Of a stretch of 64,000 nt of DNA, positions 24,663 to 33,348 are shown one piece after another. Numbering within the stretch: the stretch's first letter is position 1; every line of letters starts with the position of its first letter. The stretch covers positions 1-64,000 of the forward strand of contig NZ_SGIM01000008.1 of assembly GCF_004208515.1 (NCBI RefSeq), in the 5' to 3' direction. The translations under genes and the position numbers were made by a program. This DNA comes from Acinetobacter halotolerans. Lineage in GTDB: Bacteria > Pseudomonadota > Gammaproteobacteria > Pseudomonadales > Moraxellaceae. Under the pieces are notes generated by a model. The model saw nothing but the letters and a program-made list of their open reading frames with translations. It was not told the origin of the DNA and searched no databases.

Positions 24663-25499
24663 CTAAGCTTGGGTCAACTCCAAAGCACGTTGATAAGCAA
24701 CTTTCTTTTTAATCCCTGTTAGATCCGCAGCCAATTGTGATGCAGCTTTGACCGAGAGATCTTGCAATAAACGCTTGAGTAACTCATCTAACTTTTCTTG
24801 CTCCATGTCTTTAACTTCTAATGCTCCACCAACAACAACGACAATTTCGCCTTTTTGTTGGTTGTGATCATTTTCAATAAAACTGACCAATTCTTTGAGA
24901 GTCATTTTTTTGATGGTTTCAAAGGTTTTGGTAATTTCACGTGCAAAGCCAACGGGTCGATCTTCACCAAAGACCTGAGCCATATTTTTAATACTGTCTA
25001 AGATTCGATGCGGTGCTTCATAGAAAATCAAGGTTTGCGTTTCATTTTTAAGTTTTTCGAGTTGGCTGATACGCTGCGATGCTTTCGAAGGTAAAAATCC
25101 TTCAAAACTAAAACGATCGCTCGGCAAACCGACGGCACTTAAAGCAGCAATAGCCGCACATGCACCCGGTACAGGAATAACGCGAATACCGTGTGCTTGC
25201 GCAGCACGAACCAATTTAAAACCGGGATCACTAATGAGTGGCGTGCCAGCATCACTGATTAAAGCAACTGATTCGCCTTTTAACATTTTTTGGAGAAGTT
25301 GATCAATTTTGTTACTTTCGTTGTGATCATGACACGCCGTAAGCGGAGTTGCGATATTATAGTGCTTGAATAACTGAGCAGATTGACGAGTATCTTCTGC
25401 TGCAACCACCGAGACGGATTTTAAAATATCGATTGCACGGAAAGTCATATCATCCAAGTGCCCAATCGGGGTTGCTACAACAAATAATTGAGCACTCAT
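24663..25499 (-). CDS. rsmI: 16S rRNA (cytidine1402-2'-O)-methyltransferase
   Basis: A 278-residue tetrapyrrole-methylase-fold enzyme that 2'-O-methylates C1402 in the ribosomal P site. Motifs are LFVVATPIGHLDD (5-17), AAEDTRQSAQL, LISDAGTPLISDPG and FYEAPHR. ATG 25499 has GGAG about 11 bases upstream; the longer frame starts at 25514, inside that site. It is divergent from lpoA with only 16 bases between starts, as in many gammaproteobacteria. Confidence 0.94.
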   Translation of the reverse strand: MSAQLFVVATPIGHLDDMTFRAIDILKSVSVVAAEDTRQSAQLFKHYNIATPLTACHDHNESNKIDQLLQKMLKGESVALISDAGTPLISDPGFKLVRAAQAHGIRVIPVPGACAAIAALSAVGLPSDRFSFEGFLPSKASQRISQLEKLKNETQTLIFYEAPHRILDSIKNMAQVFGEDRPVGFAREITKTFETIKKMTLKELVSFIENDHNQQKGEIVVVVGGALEVKDMEQEKLDELLKRLLQDLSVKAASQLAADLTGIKKKVAYQRALELTQA

Positions 25500-25515
25500 A
25501 AAAGGTAACTCCATA

Positions 25516-26448
25516 ATGTATTTAAAAAAATATTGGCTGCTACTCAGTTTGGCAGCATTGATTAGCCCCGCTTATGCGGACGTGTTGGTGATTCTACCTG
25601 AATCTGGTGCAATGGCGCGAGCTGGTGACAGCATCAAACGAGGTTACTTGAGTGCTTATACAGCATCGGGCAGTAAAGAAAAAATTATTTTTGTTGATTC
25701 AGCAAAAAGTAGCATCGAACAGATTTTTAAAACAAAAGTGAATAAGAAGACGCGTTTGGTGGTTGGACCATTAGCACGATCTGAAATTGAAACAGTCATG
25801 AAGTTAAAGCCTAAAATTCCTGTCTTGGGATTGAATGATGTCAATATGCAAGCTGACAATGTTTGGCAATTTAGCTTAGCCAAACAACATGATGCAGTGG
25901 CTTTAAACAAATTGCTTGAAAAAGATCAAATCAACAAACTATTGATCCTACGCCAAGCTGGGACAGAGTCTGCTACTGAACTATTTATGATGGCATTAAT
26001 GTCTGAGTCCAGAACTAATATAGAGGTTATCAGTCAGCTGCCGAAAAAATTAGCAAAAAAAACAGGATTGCTATTGCTTGGTGATCATCAATGGATGGAA
26101 CAATTAGGTCCATTACCTAAACAAAATATTTATGCGACACCACTCAGTATCGAGCAGGGTAAGCATATTCCAAATGGATTACGTTTTTGCGATACACCAG
26201 CTCTCTACAATGGGCAATGGGCCGATTTAATTGAAGCCTATAAAGAGCAACCCGAAAACATGGCATTTCAAAGACTTCTTGCCTTTGGTGGAGATGCATG
26301 GACGATCAGTCAACAGTTTTTATCTAGCCCAGATAAACAATTTTCTTTTGTAGGGCGTACTGGTGCAATTGATGTGAAAGCTGGCATCATCAACAGACAG
26401 CCATTTTGTTATGAACAACAAAAAAATGGTATTCATAGCTTAAAATAA
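25516..26448 (+). CDS. lpoA: LpoA-like penicillin-binding-protein activator, short and non-lipidated
   Basis: A 310-residue exported protein corresponding to the C-terminal periplasmic-binding-protein-like domain of LpoA, which activates PBP1a in peptidoglycan synthesis. The signal peptide (MYLKKYWLLLSLAALISPAYA) ends in an ordinary SPase I site, with no lipobox Cys, and the N-terminal TPR domain of E. coli LpoA (about 650 residues) is missing. The position next to rsmI and yraN is that of lpoA. Whether it still activates PBP1a without a lipid anchor is open. Confidence 0.8.
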   Translation: MYLKKYWLLLSLAALISPAYADVLVILPESGAMARAGDSIKRGYLSAYTASGSKEKIIFVDSAKSSIEQIFKTKVNKKTRLVVGPLARSEIETVMKLKPKIPVLGLNDVNMQADNVWQFSLAKQHDAVALNKLLEKDQINKLLILRQAGTESATELFMMALMSESRTNIEVISQLPKKLAKKTGLLLLGDHQWMEQLGPLPKQNIYATPLSIEQGKHIPNGLRFCDTPALYNGQWADLIEAYKEQPENMAFQRLLAFGGDAWTISQQFLSSPDKQFSFVGRTGAIDVKAGIINRQPFCYEQQKNGIHSLK

Positions 26449-26457
26449 GATGTCTGA

Positions 26458-26865
26458 ATGATGAAACAACAGTCAAATTTATTGGGGCAATGGGCAGAAC
26501 AAACTGCAATGTCATTGCTCCATTCACATGGTTATCAATGTGTAAATCAAAATTATCATTCACGTTTTGGAGAAATTGACTTAATTGTAAAACGTGGGAA
26601 AGAGCTTGTTTTTGTTGAAGTAAAAGCAAGATCGGCTGGGAGTTATGCACAAGCTTTCGAAGTGATTTCAAACGCACAGCGACGTAAGATTATTAAGACT
26701 GCTCAGTTCTTTTTGCAAAGATATCCAAGTTATGGAGACTTTGATTGTCGTTTTGATGTGATTTGTTTTGATTTTCCACAGAAAATTGCAAAAACAGTAC
26801 AACCAGATTTTTCAAAATTGCAGTATGATCAGCAATGGATTGAACATGCATTTATTTTAGATTAA
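26458..26865 (+). CDS. yraN: UPF0102 nuclease-like protein YraN
   Basis: A 135-residue UPF0102 protein with the restriction-endonuclease-like fold. The FGEIDLI(V/I)...[10 protein letters not shown] core (about 38-58) holds the E-D-ExK catalytic pattern. Its cellular job is unknown. It lies nine bases after lpoA, in the conserved lpoA-yraN-dolP order. Two consecutive ATGs (26458 and 26461) make the exact start ambiguous by one residue. Confidence 0.9.
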   Translation: MMKQQSNLLGQWAEQTAMSLLHSHGYQCVNQNYHSRFGEIDLIVKRGKELVFVEVKARSAGSYAQAFEVISNAQRRKIIKTAQFFLQRYPSYGDFDCRFDVICFDFPQKIAKTVQPDFSKLQYDQQWIEHAFILD

Positions 26866-26934
26866 TCGTGGCAAAAATGGTCTGAAGATAAATGTGGAAG
26901 ATTGAGAAAATGTGTGAATAGGGAGTCTGGCCAA

Positions 26935-27624
26935 GTGTTAAAACGTTTATCGATTACGCTGCTTTGTGCTGCAAGTTTATCTGGATGTGCAAGTTTTATT
27001 TCTGGTGGAACAGGAACGGCACCTGTTGGAACAAGCAGTGGTGAGCGTAGTCTAGGGCAGGTTTTTATTGATTCTTCAATCAAACGTACTGCAAATGTCA
27101 ATTTATATAAACTCGATCATCGCTTTCGACAGTCTCGGATTAATATCGAAAGCTTCCACAGCAATGTTTTATTGACTGGACAAGTACCTGATCCTTATTT
27201 GAAACAATTGGCTGAAGACAATGTTCGTGCAATGACGGATGTAAAAGCAGTGCATAACTACATTACTGTCGGTGATAAAGTCGCTTATAGCACCATTATG
27301 CAAGACTCTACGGTGACTGCGAATACACGTGGTTTATTGATGAGAGCCCCAGTTGTTTCTGACAGTAAGGTTCTTGTACATACTGAAAATGGTGTGCTGT
27401 ATGTAATGGGACGTTTGAATACTGCTGAAATCCGAGATTTAGATGATGTTTTACAAAAAGTCGGTAATGTAAGTAGAATAGTTACCTTGGTTGATAATAT
27501 CGATCAATCTTCAGGAGCTGCAACGCCGATGATGGGTTCAGCATCAACACAGTCTTTAGTTGAAACACCAGTTGCCATTGATCCTGATCAGGAATCTGTG
27601 ACTATTACGCCAGTTAATCCTTAA
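26935..27624 (+). CDS. dolP: BON-domain lipoprotein DolP (YraP)
   Basis: A 229-residue outer-membrane lipoprotein with two BON domains (about 38-110 and 115-185) and a low-complexity C-terminus. I start at GTG 26935: AGGGAG lies nine bases upstream and the product then begins MLKRLSITLLCAASLSGC with lipobox LSGC. The longer TTG frame (26902) would spoil the signal peptide. DolP binds anionic phospholipids and supports the outer-membrane barrier and BAM function. diaA, usually between yraN and dolP, is absent. Confidence 0.9.
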   Translation: MLKRLSITLLCAASLSGCASFISGGTGTAPVGTSSGERSLGQVFIDSSIKRTANVNLYKLDHRFRQSRINIESFHSNVLLTGQVPDPYLKQLAEDNVRAMTDVKAVHNYITVGDKVAYSTIMQDSTVTANTRGLLMRAPVVSDSKVLVHTENGVLYVMGRLNTAEIRDLDDVLQKVGNVSRIVTLVDNIDQSSGAATPMMGSASTQSLVETPVAIDPDQESVTITPVNP

Positions 27625-27627
27625 TTT

Positions 27628-28500
27628 ATGAAACAAATTATTCAACAAGTGCAACAAAACGTGATACGGGCGAAAAACTTTTATCAAGAATTTCGCCTGT
27701 ATGATTTTGCAAGTTATTCAATTAACTATTTGACGCCTAAAGATACTTTTGAAAAAGAAGCGCATCTCGCGTATGGATTAAAGGCAAGACAGCGTCTAGA
27801 TTTATATCGCACCAAAAATCCTAAAAAACAGCGACCTTTGATTGTATTTGTACATGGTGGCTCATGGCAGCATGGCAATAAACGTGATTATCTATTTATT
27901 GGAGAAACATTCGCGCGGGAAGGTTATGATGTTGCCGTGATTAATTATCATCTTGCACCTGAACATATTTTTCCAACATTTATTGATGATATTGCTCAAG
28001 CTATTCATTATTTAAATCAGAATCAAAGCAAGCTGGATATTTCGACTGACAATATTATTTTGATGGGACATTCGGCTGGTGCTTTTAATGTGATGTCGGT
28101 GGTGTATTCAGCCCAAGCACAAAGTTTTAAATATAAAGATAAGATCAAAGCGATTATTGGCTTGGCTGGGCCTTATCATTTTGATTATGTTGGTGATCCT
28201 TTATCGGAACATGCTTTTAATCTAAATATTCCCTATCAACAAGTCATGCCTTGCTATTTTATTGAGCCAAATCAGATTAAACATTATTTGCTAATGGCTG
28301 AACAAGATCAGTTGGTTGGTAAAGAAAATAGTTATAAGCTTGATAATGCTTTAAGAGAAAAGGGGAATCATAGTCATATCGCGGTGATCCCGAAGACGGG
28401 GCATGTTACGATTTTGGCGACATTGGCAAGTTTGATGAGTCATTATTTTAAGACGAAACGGACGATTTTACATTTTATGGAAGAAGCTATTGAAGACTAG
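27628..28500 (+). CDS. Alpha/beta-hydrolase (carboxylesterase-like)
   Basis: A 290-residue alpha/beta-hydrolase with oxyanion motif FVHGGSWQHGN (about 74-84), nucleophile Ser149 in MGHSAGA, a probable acidic residue in AEQDQL and catalytic His in TGHVT near 258. The fold resembles kynurenine formamidase and hormone-sensitive-lipase-type esterases. No signal peptide is visible, so it is cytosolic. It starts three bases after dolP, so it should be cotranscribed with lpoA-yraN-dolP. Substrate unknown. Confidence 0.82.
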   Translation: MKQIIQQVQQNVIRAKNFYQEFRLYDFASYSINYLTPKDTFEKEAHLAYGLKARQRLDLYRTKNPKKQRPLIVFVHGGSWQHGNKRDYLFIGETFAREGYDVAVINYHLAPEHIFPTFIDDIAQAIHYLNQNQSKLDISTDNIILMGHSAGAFNVMSVVYSAQAQSFKYKDKIKAIIGLAGPYHFDYVGDPLSEHAFNLNIPYQQVMPCYFIEPNQIKHYLLMAEQDQLVGKENSYKLDNALREKGNHSHIAVIPKTGHVTILATLASLMSHYFKTKRTILHFMEEAIED

Positions 28501-28552
28501 GGCGCTTTGCTTATTCTATTCTCAGGATCAAACTATATAATCAAAACACGTT

Positions 28553-28600
28553 TTGACATTTACTGGAAGATTGGTTACCTTATGTGGAACGATTGTTCCA
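28553..28600 (+). promoter_or_regulatory. Promoter and palindromic operator of the TetR gene
   Basis: A consensus -35 TTGACA (28553-28558) precedes a weak -10 (TACCTT, 28576-28581, 17-bp spacing). The palindrome TGGAACGATTGTTCCA (28585-28600) follows and ends six bases before the ATG. The same half-site pair occurs before the MFS gene at 29248-29263. Confidence 0.7.
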
Positions 28601-28606
28601 TATTGG

Positions 28607-29194
28607 ATGGTGATGCGTACTAAAGAATTTGATCCTGATATAGTCACAGACGCTGCTATGCAAGTTTTTTGGTTGAAAGGATATGCTGGCACTTCTGTAC
28701 AAGATCTTGTTGATGGAACAGGTCTGTCAAGAAGTAGCTTATATGGAACATTTGAAAATAAACATACATTATATCAAAAAGCGCTTGATCGATATTCAGC
28801 CATCACAACAGCGAATATACAATGTTTAGCAGATAAAGATACCGTCAAAGAAGCTATTAAAAACCTACTGATGAGAATTGCAGAAGATGAATTAGCTGAT
28901 CCCCTAAGTAGAGGGTGTTTCGTAGCTAATGCAAGCTTGGAACTTGCAGGTCACGATGATGTCGTAGCAGAAAAAGTTATATTTAATCTGCAGCGTATTC
29001 ACAGAGCTATTTTAAAATTACTGCAAAAGGGTCAACAGCGAGGAGAGATTACCAGTGAAAAAAATGCAGATGCTCTCGCATATTTCTTTGTAAACACGAT
29101 ACAAGGTATGAGAGTTTTAGCAAAAGGTACGCCCGTTGATCAACGTCGTCAGTGTCTATTTGATGTCATTGATACCGCTCTGTACGTATTGTAA
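28607..29194 (+). CDS. TetR/AcrR-family repressor of the adjacent MFS exporter
   Basis: A 195-residue TetR protein: N-terminal HTH (FDPDIVTDAAMQVFWLKGYAGTSVQDLVDGTGLSRSSLYGTFENKHTLYQKAL, about 7-59) and a helical ligand domain. I use ATG 28607; ATG 28613 is equally possible. The upstream part of the open frame (28553-28606) contains the promoter and operator and is not coding. The matching palindromes before this gene and before the MFS gene indicate autoregulation and control of the transporter. It ends with a good terminator. Confidence 0.88.
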   Translation: MVMRTKEFDPDIVTDAAMQVFWLKGYAGTSVQDLVDGTGLSRSSLYGTFENKHTLYQKALDRYSAITTANIQCLADKDTVKEAIKNLLMRIAEDELADPLSRGCFVANASLELAGHDDVVAEKVIFNLQRIHRAILKLLQKGQQRGEITSEKNADALAYFFVNTIQGMRVLAKGTPVDQRRQCLFDVIDTALYVL

Positions 29195-29201
29195 AAAGAA
29201 C

Positions 29202-29238
29202 AAACCCGTAATGTTAGACAGGTTACGGGTTTTTATTT
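29202..29238 (+). terminator. Terminator between the tetR-type gene and the MFS gene
   Basis: A perfect 10-bp stem 29202-29211/29223-29232, followed by TTTTATTT. It separates the repressor transcript from the transporter transcript. Confidence 0.85.
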
Positions 29239-29247
29239 GGCTTATAT

Positions 29248-29263
29248 TGGAATGATCATTCCA
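29248..29263. promoter_or_regulatory. Palindromic operator upstream of the MFS gene
   Basis: TGGAATGATCATTCCA is a perfect 16-bp palindrome 18 bases before ATG 29282. It shares TGGAA-N6-TTCCA with the operator at 28585-28600. Confidence 0.75.
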
Positions 29264-29281
29264 TAATTCAAGAGTGAAGTT

Positions 29282-30505
29282 ATGAACAGCCAGTTACCCG
29301 CGAAGAAAGTTGGGTTTATAAAGCATTCACCACCAGATCAATTAGCAGAGAAACTTCCTATTTGGCAATTACTTGCTTTTTCATCAATAGGGTTTATTAC
29401 GATAATGACTGAAACTATGCCTGTAGGTTTGTTACCTCAAATTAGTATGGGGTTGAATGTTTCTGAAGTATGGGCAGGACAGCTTGTAAGTTTTTATGCT
29501 TTGGGCTCAGTATGTGCCGCTATTCCTATCATTGCTTTAACAAGTAATTGGAATAGACGTAGATTATTATTATTAACAATTGGTGCTTTATGTATTTTTA
29601 ATTCAATTTCCGCAATTTCAACAAATTATATTTTTACATTAATTGTTCGTTTTTGCGCAGGGATGGCTGCAGGAGTTATTTGGGGGTTATTCGTCGGCTA
29701 TGTACGTTATTTGGTTGTGCCTCATTTACAAGGGCGTGCATTAGCAATTGCAGGTATAGGGCAACCGCTAGCTTTATGTTTGGGAGTGCCTTTAGGTACA
29801 TTACTTGGAACATTGTTTGATTGGCGTGGTGTATTTTGGATCATGTCTATTTTTTCATTGTTGTTATATGTATGGATTAGATTATATATACCTGATTTCA
29901 ATGCTCATCTTGTTAAACAAAAAACATCGCTTAAACAAGTTTTTCTCATTTCTGGTGTGAGGTCTGTATTGCTAATATTGTTTATTTGGATATTGGCCCA
30001 CAATATTTTATACACATATATTGCCTCATATTTAGATATAGTAGGTTTGAGTGAAAATACTGATGTGATTTTGTTGTTATTTGGGGTGTCTGCAATTTTT
30101 GGAATTTGGATAACAGGTTGTTTTATAGATAAGTATTTGCGAAATTTATCCCTTATTAGCCTATTGATTTTTGCTTTGGCTGTATTGAGTCTTGGCGTGT
30201 TTGTACATTCACCTTGGATGATTTTAGTGTCGATTATACTATGGGGGATTTCATTTGGAGGAGCACCAATATTACTACAAACAGCTCTTGCTGATGTTGC
30301 AAAAGAACATACCGATGTTGCCCAATCAATGTTGGTCACCATATTTAACTTTGCTGTGGCTGGTGGCGGAGTTGTAGGTGGTTTTTTACTCAAATGGTGG
30401 GGCGTGAGGGCTTTTCCATGGAGTATGCTTATATTATTACTTCTTGCTTTGGTTTTAGTATATCAAGCCAAAGATAAAGGTTTTAATTCAAACAGGACAA
30501 TATAG
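29282..30505 (+). CDS. MFS drug/sugar efflux transporter (DHA1, AraJ/SotB-like)
   Basis: A 407-residue major facilitator with about 12 helices. MTETMPVGLLPQIS (about 41-54) is the signature of the AraJ/YdhP/SotB branch of proton-driven exporters. VGYVRYLVVPHLQGRALAI and LGVPLGTLLGTLFDWRGVF match motifs of helices 4-6. GAGTGAAG precedes ATG 29282. Regulation by the upstream TetR protein is inferred from the shared operator. Substrate unknown. A+T content is higher than in the neighbouring core genes. Confidence 0.88.
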   Translation: MNSQLPAKKVGFIKHSPPDQLAEKLPIWQLLAFSSIGFITIMTETMPVGLLPQISMGLNVSEVWAGQLVSFYALGSVCAAIPIIALTSNWNRRRLLLLTIGALCIFNSISAISTNYIFTLIVRFCAGMAAGVIWGLFVGYVRYLVVPHLQGRALAIAGIGQPLALCLGVPLGTLLGTLFDWRGVFWIMSIFSLLLYVWIRLYIPDFNAHLVKQKTSLKQVFLISGVRSVLLILFIWILAHNILYTYIASYLDIVGLSENTDVILLLFGVSAIFGIWITGCFIDKYLRNLSLISLLIFALAVLSLGVFVHSPWMILVSIILWGISFGGAPILLQTALADVAKEHTDVAQSMLVTIFNFAVAGGGVVGGFLLKWWGVRAFPWSMLILLLLALVLVYQAKDKGFNSNRTI

Positions 30506-30542
30506 ACATTTATACTAATGCCATAAACACGATTTTAAAAAT

Positions 30543-30569
30543 AAAAAAGCATCACTAGGATGCTTTTTT
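30543..30569. terminator. Bidirectional terminator between the MFS gene and nudC
   Basis: An 11-bp perfect stem 30543-30553/30559-30569 with 5-base loop and A/T-runs. It overlaps the nudC stop codon. Confidence 0.85.
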
Positions 30570-31307
30570 ATTTTCGATCATTTGCATAATCATCGCATGC
30601 GCAATACTACCTTTGAACGGGATCTCTGGTAACTGATCAAATTTAAAGAATTGAGCATCACTGATCTCTTCAAGCTGTAATTCGATTTCACCAGAATCGT
30701 ATTCCGCATGAAAAGCAATCATGAGATTACTTGGGAAGGGCCAGGGTTGGCTCGACATATAGCGAATATTTTTGAGTTTTAAACCCACTTCTTCTAAAGT
30801 TTCTCGCTGTACTGCCTCTTCTAAAGTTTCACCAACTTCAACAAATCCAGCAATTAACCCATACATATTGCTCTTGTTATGCGCTGATTTAGCCAGTAAC
30901 ACTTCATCATGACCTCTGGTAATAATCGTAATGATACAAGGTTGCACACGCGGATACTGGTGATATGCACAAGCAGGGCAAACCATTGCATATTCTTTGG
31001 TATGAATATCGGTTGGATGCCCACAATGACTACAGAATTTGTGATTACGTCGCCACTCGAGTAGCTGAACGGCACGACTTGCTTGCAAAAAGTCTGTGGT
31101 AGACCAGCTTTGGATTAGTTCCCGAATAGGAATAAGTTGATATCCTTCGGGAATAGACTCACCTTCAAGAAGATCGCGTGCAATGACACGATCATTGTGA
31201 TGTATCGGCAAGTCACTTGCTAATTTTTCAACCTTGGGTAGTTGGAAGTTTTCATCTACTAAAAGTTTTTGATGTTGAAAAATATAAGCAAGTGATAGTT
31301 GAGACAT
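30555..31307 (-). CDS. nudC: NAD+ diphosphatase / NAD-capped RNA decapping hydrolase
   Basis: A 250-residue NudC. Zinc ribbon FCSHCGH...MVCPACAY (Cys92/95 and 110/113), Nudix box GxxxxxE...REx2EExG around 148-170, and the NudC-specific SQPWPFPSNLM (about 186-196). It cleaves NAD(H) and removes NAD caps from RNA. Its ATG overlaps the stop codon of the upstream ChpA-like gene by one base (TAATG), so the two are translationally coupled. Confidence 0.93.
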   Translation of the reverse strand: MSQLSLAYIFQHQKLLVDENFQLPKVEKLASDLPIHHNDRVIARDLLEGESIPEGYQLIPIRELIQSWSTTDFLQASRAVQLLEWRRNHKFCSHCGHPTDIHTKEYAMVCPACAYHQYPRVQPCIITIITRGHDEVLLAKSAHNKSNMYGLIAGFVEVGETLEEAVQRETLEEVGLKLKNIRYMSSQPWPFPSNLMIAFHAEYDSGEIELQLEEISDAQFFKFDQLPEIPFKGSIAHAMIMQMIENKKAS

Positions 31308-32953
31308 TAGGCTGCTAAAGTTTGTAATTGCTGACTATTTGATAATGCCACATCGAACATGGATTGCAATACAGGTTGTTTGTTTCTTAGGTTATCGACC
31401 AGTAAATCTAAACCTGCAACGACATTTAGAATACAGTTAATTTGTTCCGCATCGAACACTAGGTTTTGTGCTAAACGATTTTCTGCAAAATGTGCTGCGC
31501 CTAAAAGCGCTGTTTGTTGTGCTGAGCTACCTAAGAATTGAGCAGCGCCAGAGAGCTCTTTTAAGTATTTAGGCAATGCTTCTAAACTGTGTGCAGTTGG
31601 GTCTTGAACATACAGACTTAAAGTTTGCGTCAATGTTTCCACGAGTGATTTTGTTTCAGTCAATAACGCTTTATGTGCTTCATCCAAGCGGTCTAAAGAG
31701 ATATGCATATTATTGACGCGTAACTGTAGACGGCTAGAGGTGTAATTACGCTCCAAAATTCCAATTGAATTCATGGATGCTAAAATACTATTCATCAATT
31801 GCTGAACTGAAGTTGCATCCGTTAGAGTGTTGGATTGGCTTAATTTTTCAGCTTGTTGCGTTAACTCTCTTGCTGCCTCATTTAAATTCAACACCTTGAA
31901 TACATTAGAAAGCTGATTTAATTTTAGCTGAATCTCTTGGGTTTTTTCATTTGACATATTTTGGTGATTGTACTCAATTTCATTGCGAATTTGAGCCATT
32001 TCATCCGTCATCAATTGGCTGATGGTGTGAATGGTTTCATAGTCAGGGCCGTATAAATGACGACTTAAAACCTGTAGCTGTGTATCACTCAATAGTTCAT
32101 CACCAATATTGAGTTGTTCTCGAATATGCTGAGAAACATTGTCTTCTTGGCTGATGCAAATAGATAGAATATCTGCAAGATCTGCGAGGTTACTTTGAAA
32201 CGCAGGAGGGGCAGCTAAAAACTTTCCAATATTGGTTTCGATTTGAATCAGGGTGCGCAGACGAGCTTCTGTAATCGAAAGTTCATCAATGAGACCTAAG
32301 CCAACATTCACCAATTGCCAGTATTGTTGACTTGGAAGGTTGGAAGCTAAGCCCGCTAGATAAACGCCAACCAGTTTAATTCCTTGCAAATCTAATGGTG
32401 TTTCGACTTGTTTAATCAGTTTATTTAAACATAGCTTATAAAGCTGATGAATATATTGCGATTGTTCTAAGCTTGGTGCTTTAGGAAGGTTAAAGCTCGG
32501 TGTGATAAACCCAAGTAAGGGTTGGATGGTTTGACCTTCTTTAGTCATCGGTTTGCCTAGAGCGAGCTCTAAACGATTAAGTGTATCTAGCAAGAATTGC
32601 GGAACTTTAACCTCGCGGAGACAGATAAATTCAATATAACGTCTCAACATCGTTGTTCCTTCACTCAGTGCAACGACATCACTGATTTTGATTTGTTCAG
32701 GTTGAGCCATGATTTTACGCATAAGCTCAGTAGAATATTGAGTAATTTGTGACAAATGCGGCATATCAATCAAGGCAAGTACTTGCGTACATTGTTCAAA
32801 TTGATTCAGTGCGTCATCAATCCCAAAGGGTAGGGCTTGTTCTTCGGCAAGCGTATTTACTGCGGTTTCTACCAATTTAATCGAATTATCGATCTCATTT
32901 TTTATTATTAATAATGCCGTTGGGTCGAAATGAATCGAGGTTTGGTAAGACAT
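31307..32953 (-). CDS. ChpA/PilL N-terminal-like scaffold protein without kinase domain
   Basis: A 548-residue all-helical soluble protein. Its first about 130 residues (FDPTALLIIKNEIDNSIKLVETAVNTL...; FEQCTQVLALIDMPHLSQITQYSTELMRKIM; YIEFICLREVKVPQFLLDTLNRLELALGKP) resemble the N-terminus of ChpA, the type IV pilus chemotaxis kinase. The rest is similar helical repeats, but no HATPase, CheW, receiver or clear Hpt phospho-His motif is present. It may be an orphan paralogue of the ChpA scaffold region or a Hpt-derived adaptor. Coupled to nudC. Assignment is by visual resemblance and is moderate. Confidence 0.6.
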   Translation of the reverse strand: MSYQTSIHFDPTALLIIKNEIDNSIKLVETAVNTLAEEQALPFGIDDALNQFEQCTQVLALIDMPHLSQITQYSTELMRKIMAQPEQIKISDVVALSEGTTMLRRYIEFICLREVKVPQFLLDTLNRLELALGKPMTKEGQTIQPLLGFITPSFNLPKAPSLEQSQYIHQLYKLCLNKLIKQVETPLDLQGIKLVGVYLAGLASNLPSQQYWQLVNVGLGLIDELSITEARLRTLIQIETNIGKFLAAPPAFQSNLADLADILSICISQEDNVSQHIREQLNIGDELLSDTQLQVLSRHLYGPDYETIHTISQLMTDEMAQIRNEIEYNHQNMSNEKTQEIQLKLNQLSNVFKVLNLNEAARELTQQAEKLSQSNTLTDATSVQQLMNSILASMNSIGILERNYTSSRLQLRVNNMHISLDRLDEAHKALLTETKSLVETLTQTLSLYVQDPTAHSLEALPKYLKELSGAAQFLGSSAQQTALLGAAHFAENRLAQNLVFDAEQINCILNVVAGLDLLVDNLRNKQPVLQSMFDVALSNSQQLQTLAA

Positions 32954-33348
32954 ATGACCTACACCTTTCCTGAGTTGTTATATCCATGTACCTCCTTTTC
33001 AGGAGGTCTAAATCATTTAGGGGCTGCTGACATTTCATATATGTCTTGCGTTATAGGCTAAAACGACTCAAACAAGGCATGAAACGCAGGTAATGGATAT
33101 CCCCTTATCAAGTTTCATAACGAAGTTTGGGGAGGTTTTAGCCATAACCCTGCGGGACAGGGATATTTTTTGTCGCTACTGCGTTATGCTTTGCTTATTT
33201 AGAATGACTAAATTTCACAAACCATGCCTGGTATCGTCTAAAAAATGTCTTCTGTCGCAAGCATCTATGAAACGTCATCAGACCCTAATCGTTAATATAA
33301 CTTAACTTTGAGCACTTAAAATATAAAAACCAACCTCGATCAAAAAAA
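32954..33348. other. Intergenic region with nested inverted repeats
   Basis: About 395 bases without a convincing gene; a 70-codon frame (33093-33305) lacks a ribosome site. The region holds a hairpin at 32990-33007 (ACCTCC/GGAGGT), a nested inverted-repeat unit 33050-33148, a CCCTG/CAGGG hairpin near 33148-33162 and an ATTTAG/CTAAAT hairpin near 33198-33214. It is more G+C-rich and more structured than ordinary spacers in this window. Confidence 0.5.
33050..33148. repeat. Nested inverted-repeat element (structured RNA or small mobile element)
   Basis: Outer arms 33050-33064 (GTTATAGGCTAAAAC) and 33135-33148 pair over 14 bp with one bulged base. Inner arms ATGAAAC (33079-33085) and GTTTCAT (33112-33118) pair perfectly, and GGATATCC (33094-33101) lies at the centre. 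This concentric symmetry suggests either a folded RNA or a miniature element with terminal inverted repeats. Confidence 0.55.

Noticed and set aside
33093..33305. 70-residue frame in the nested-repeat region
   Set aside because: No ribosome site; the DNA is better explained by its inverted repeats.
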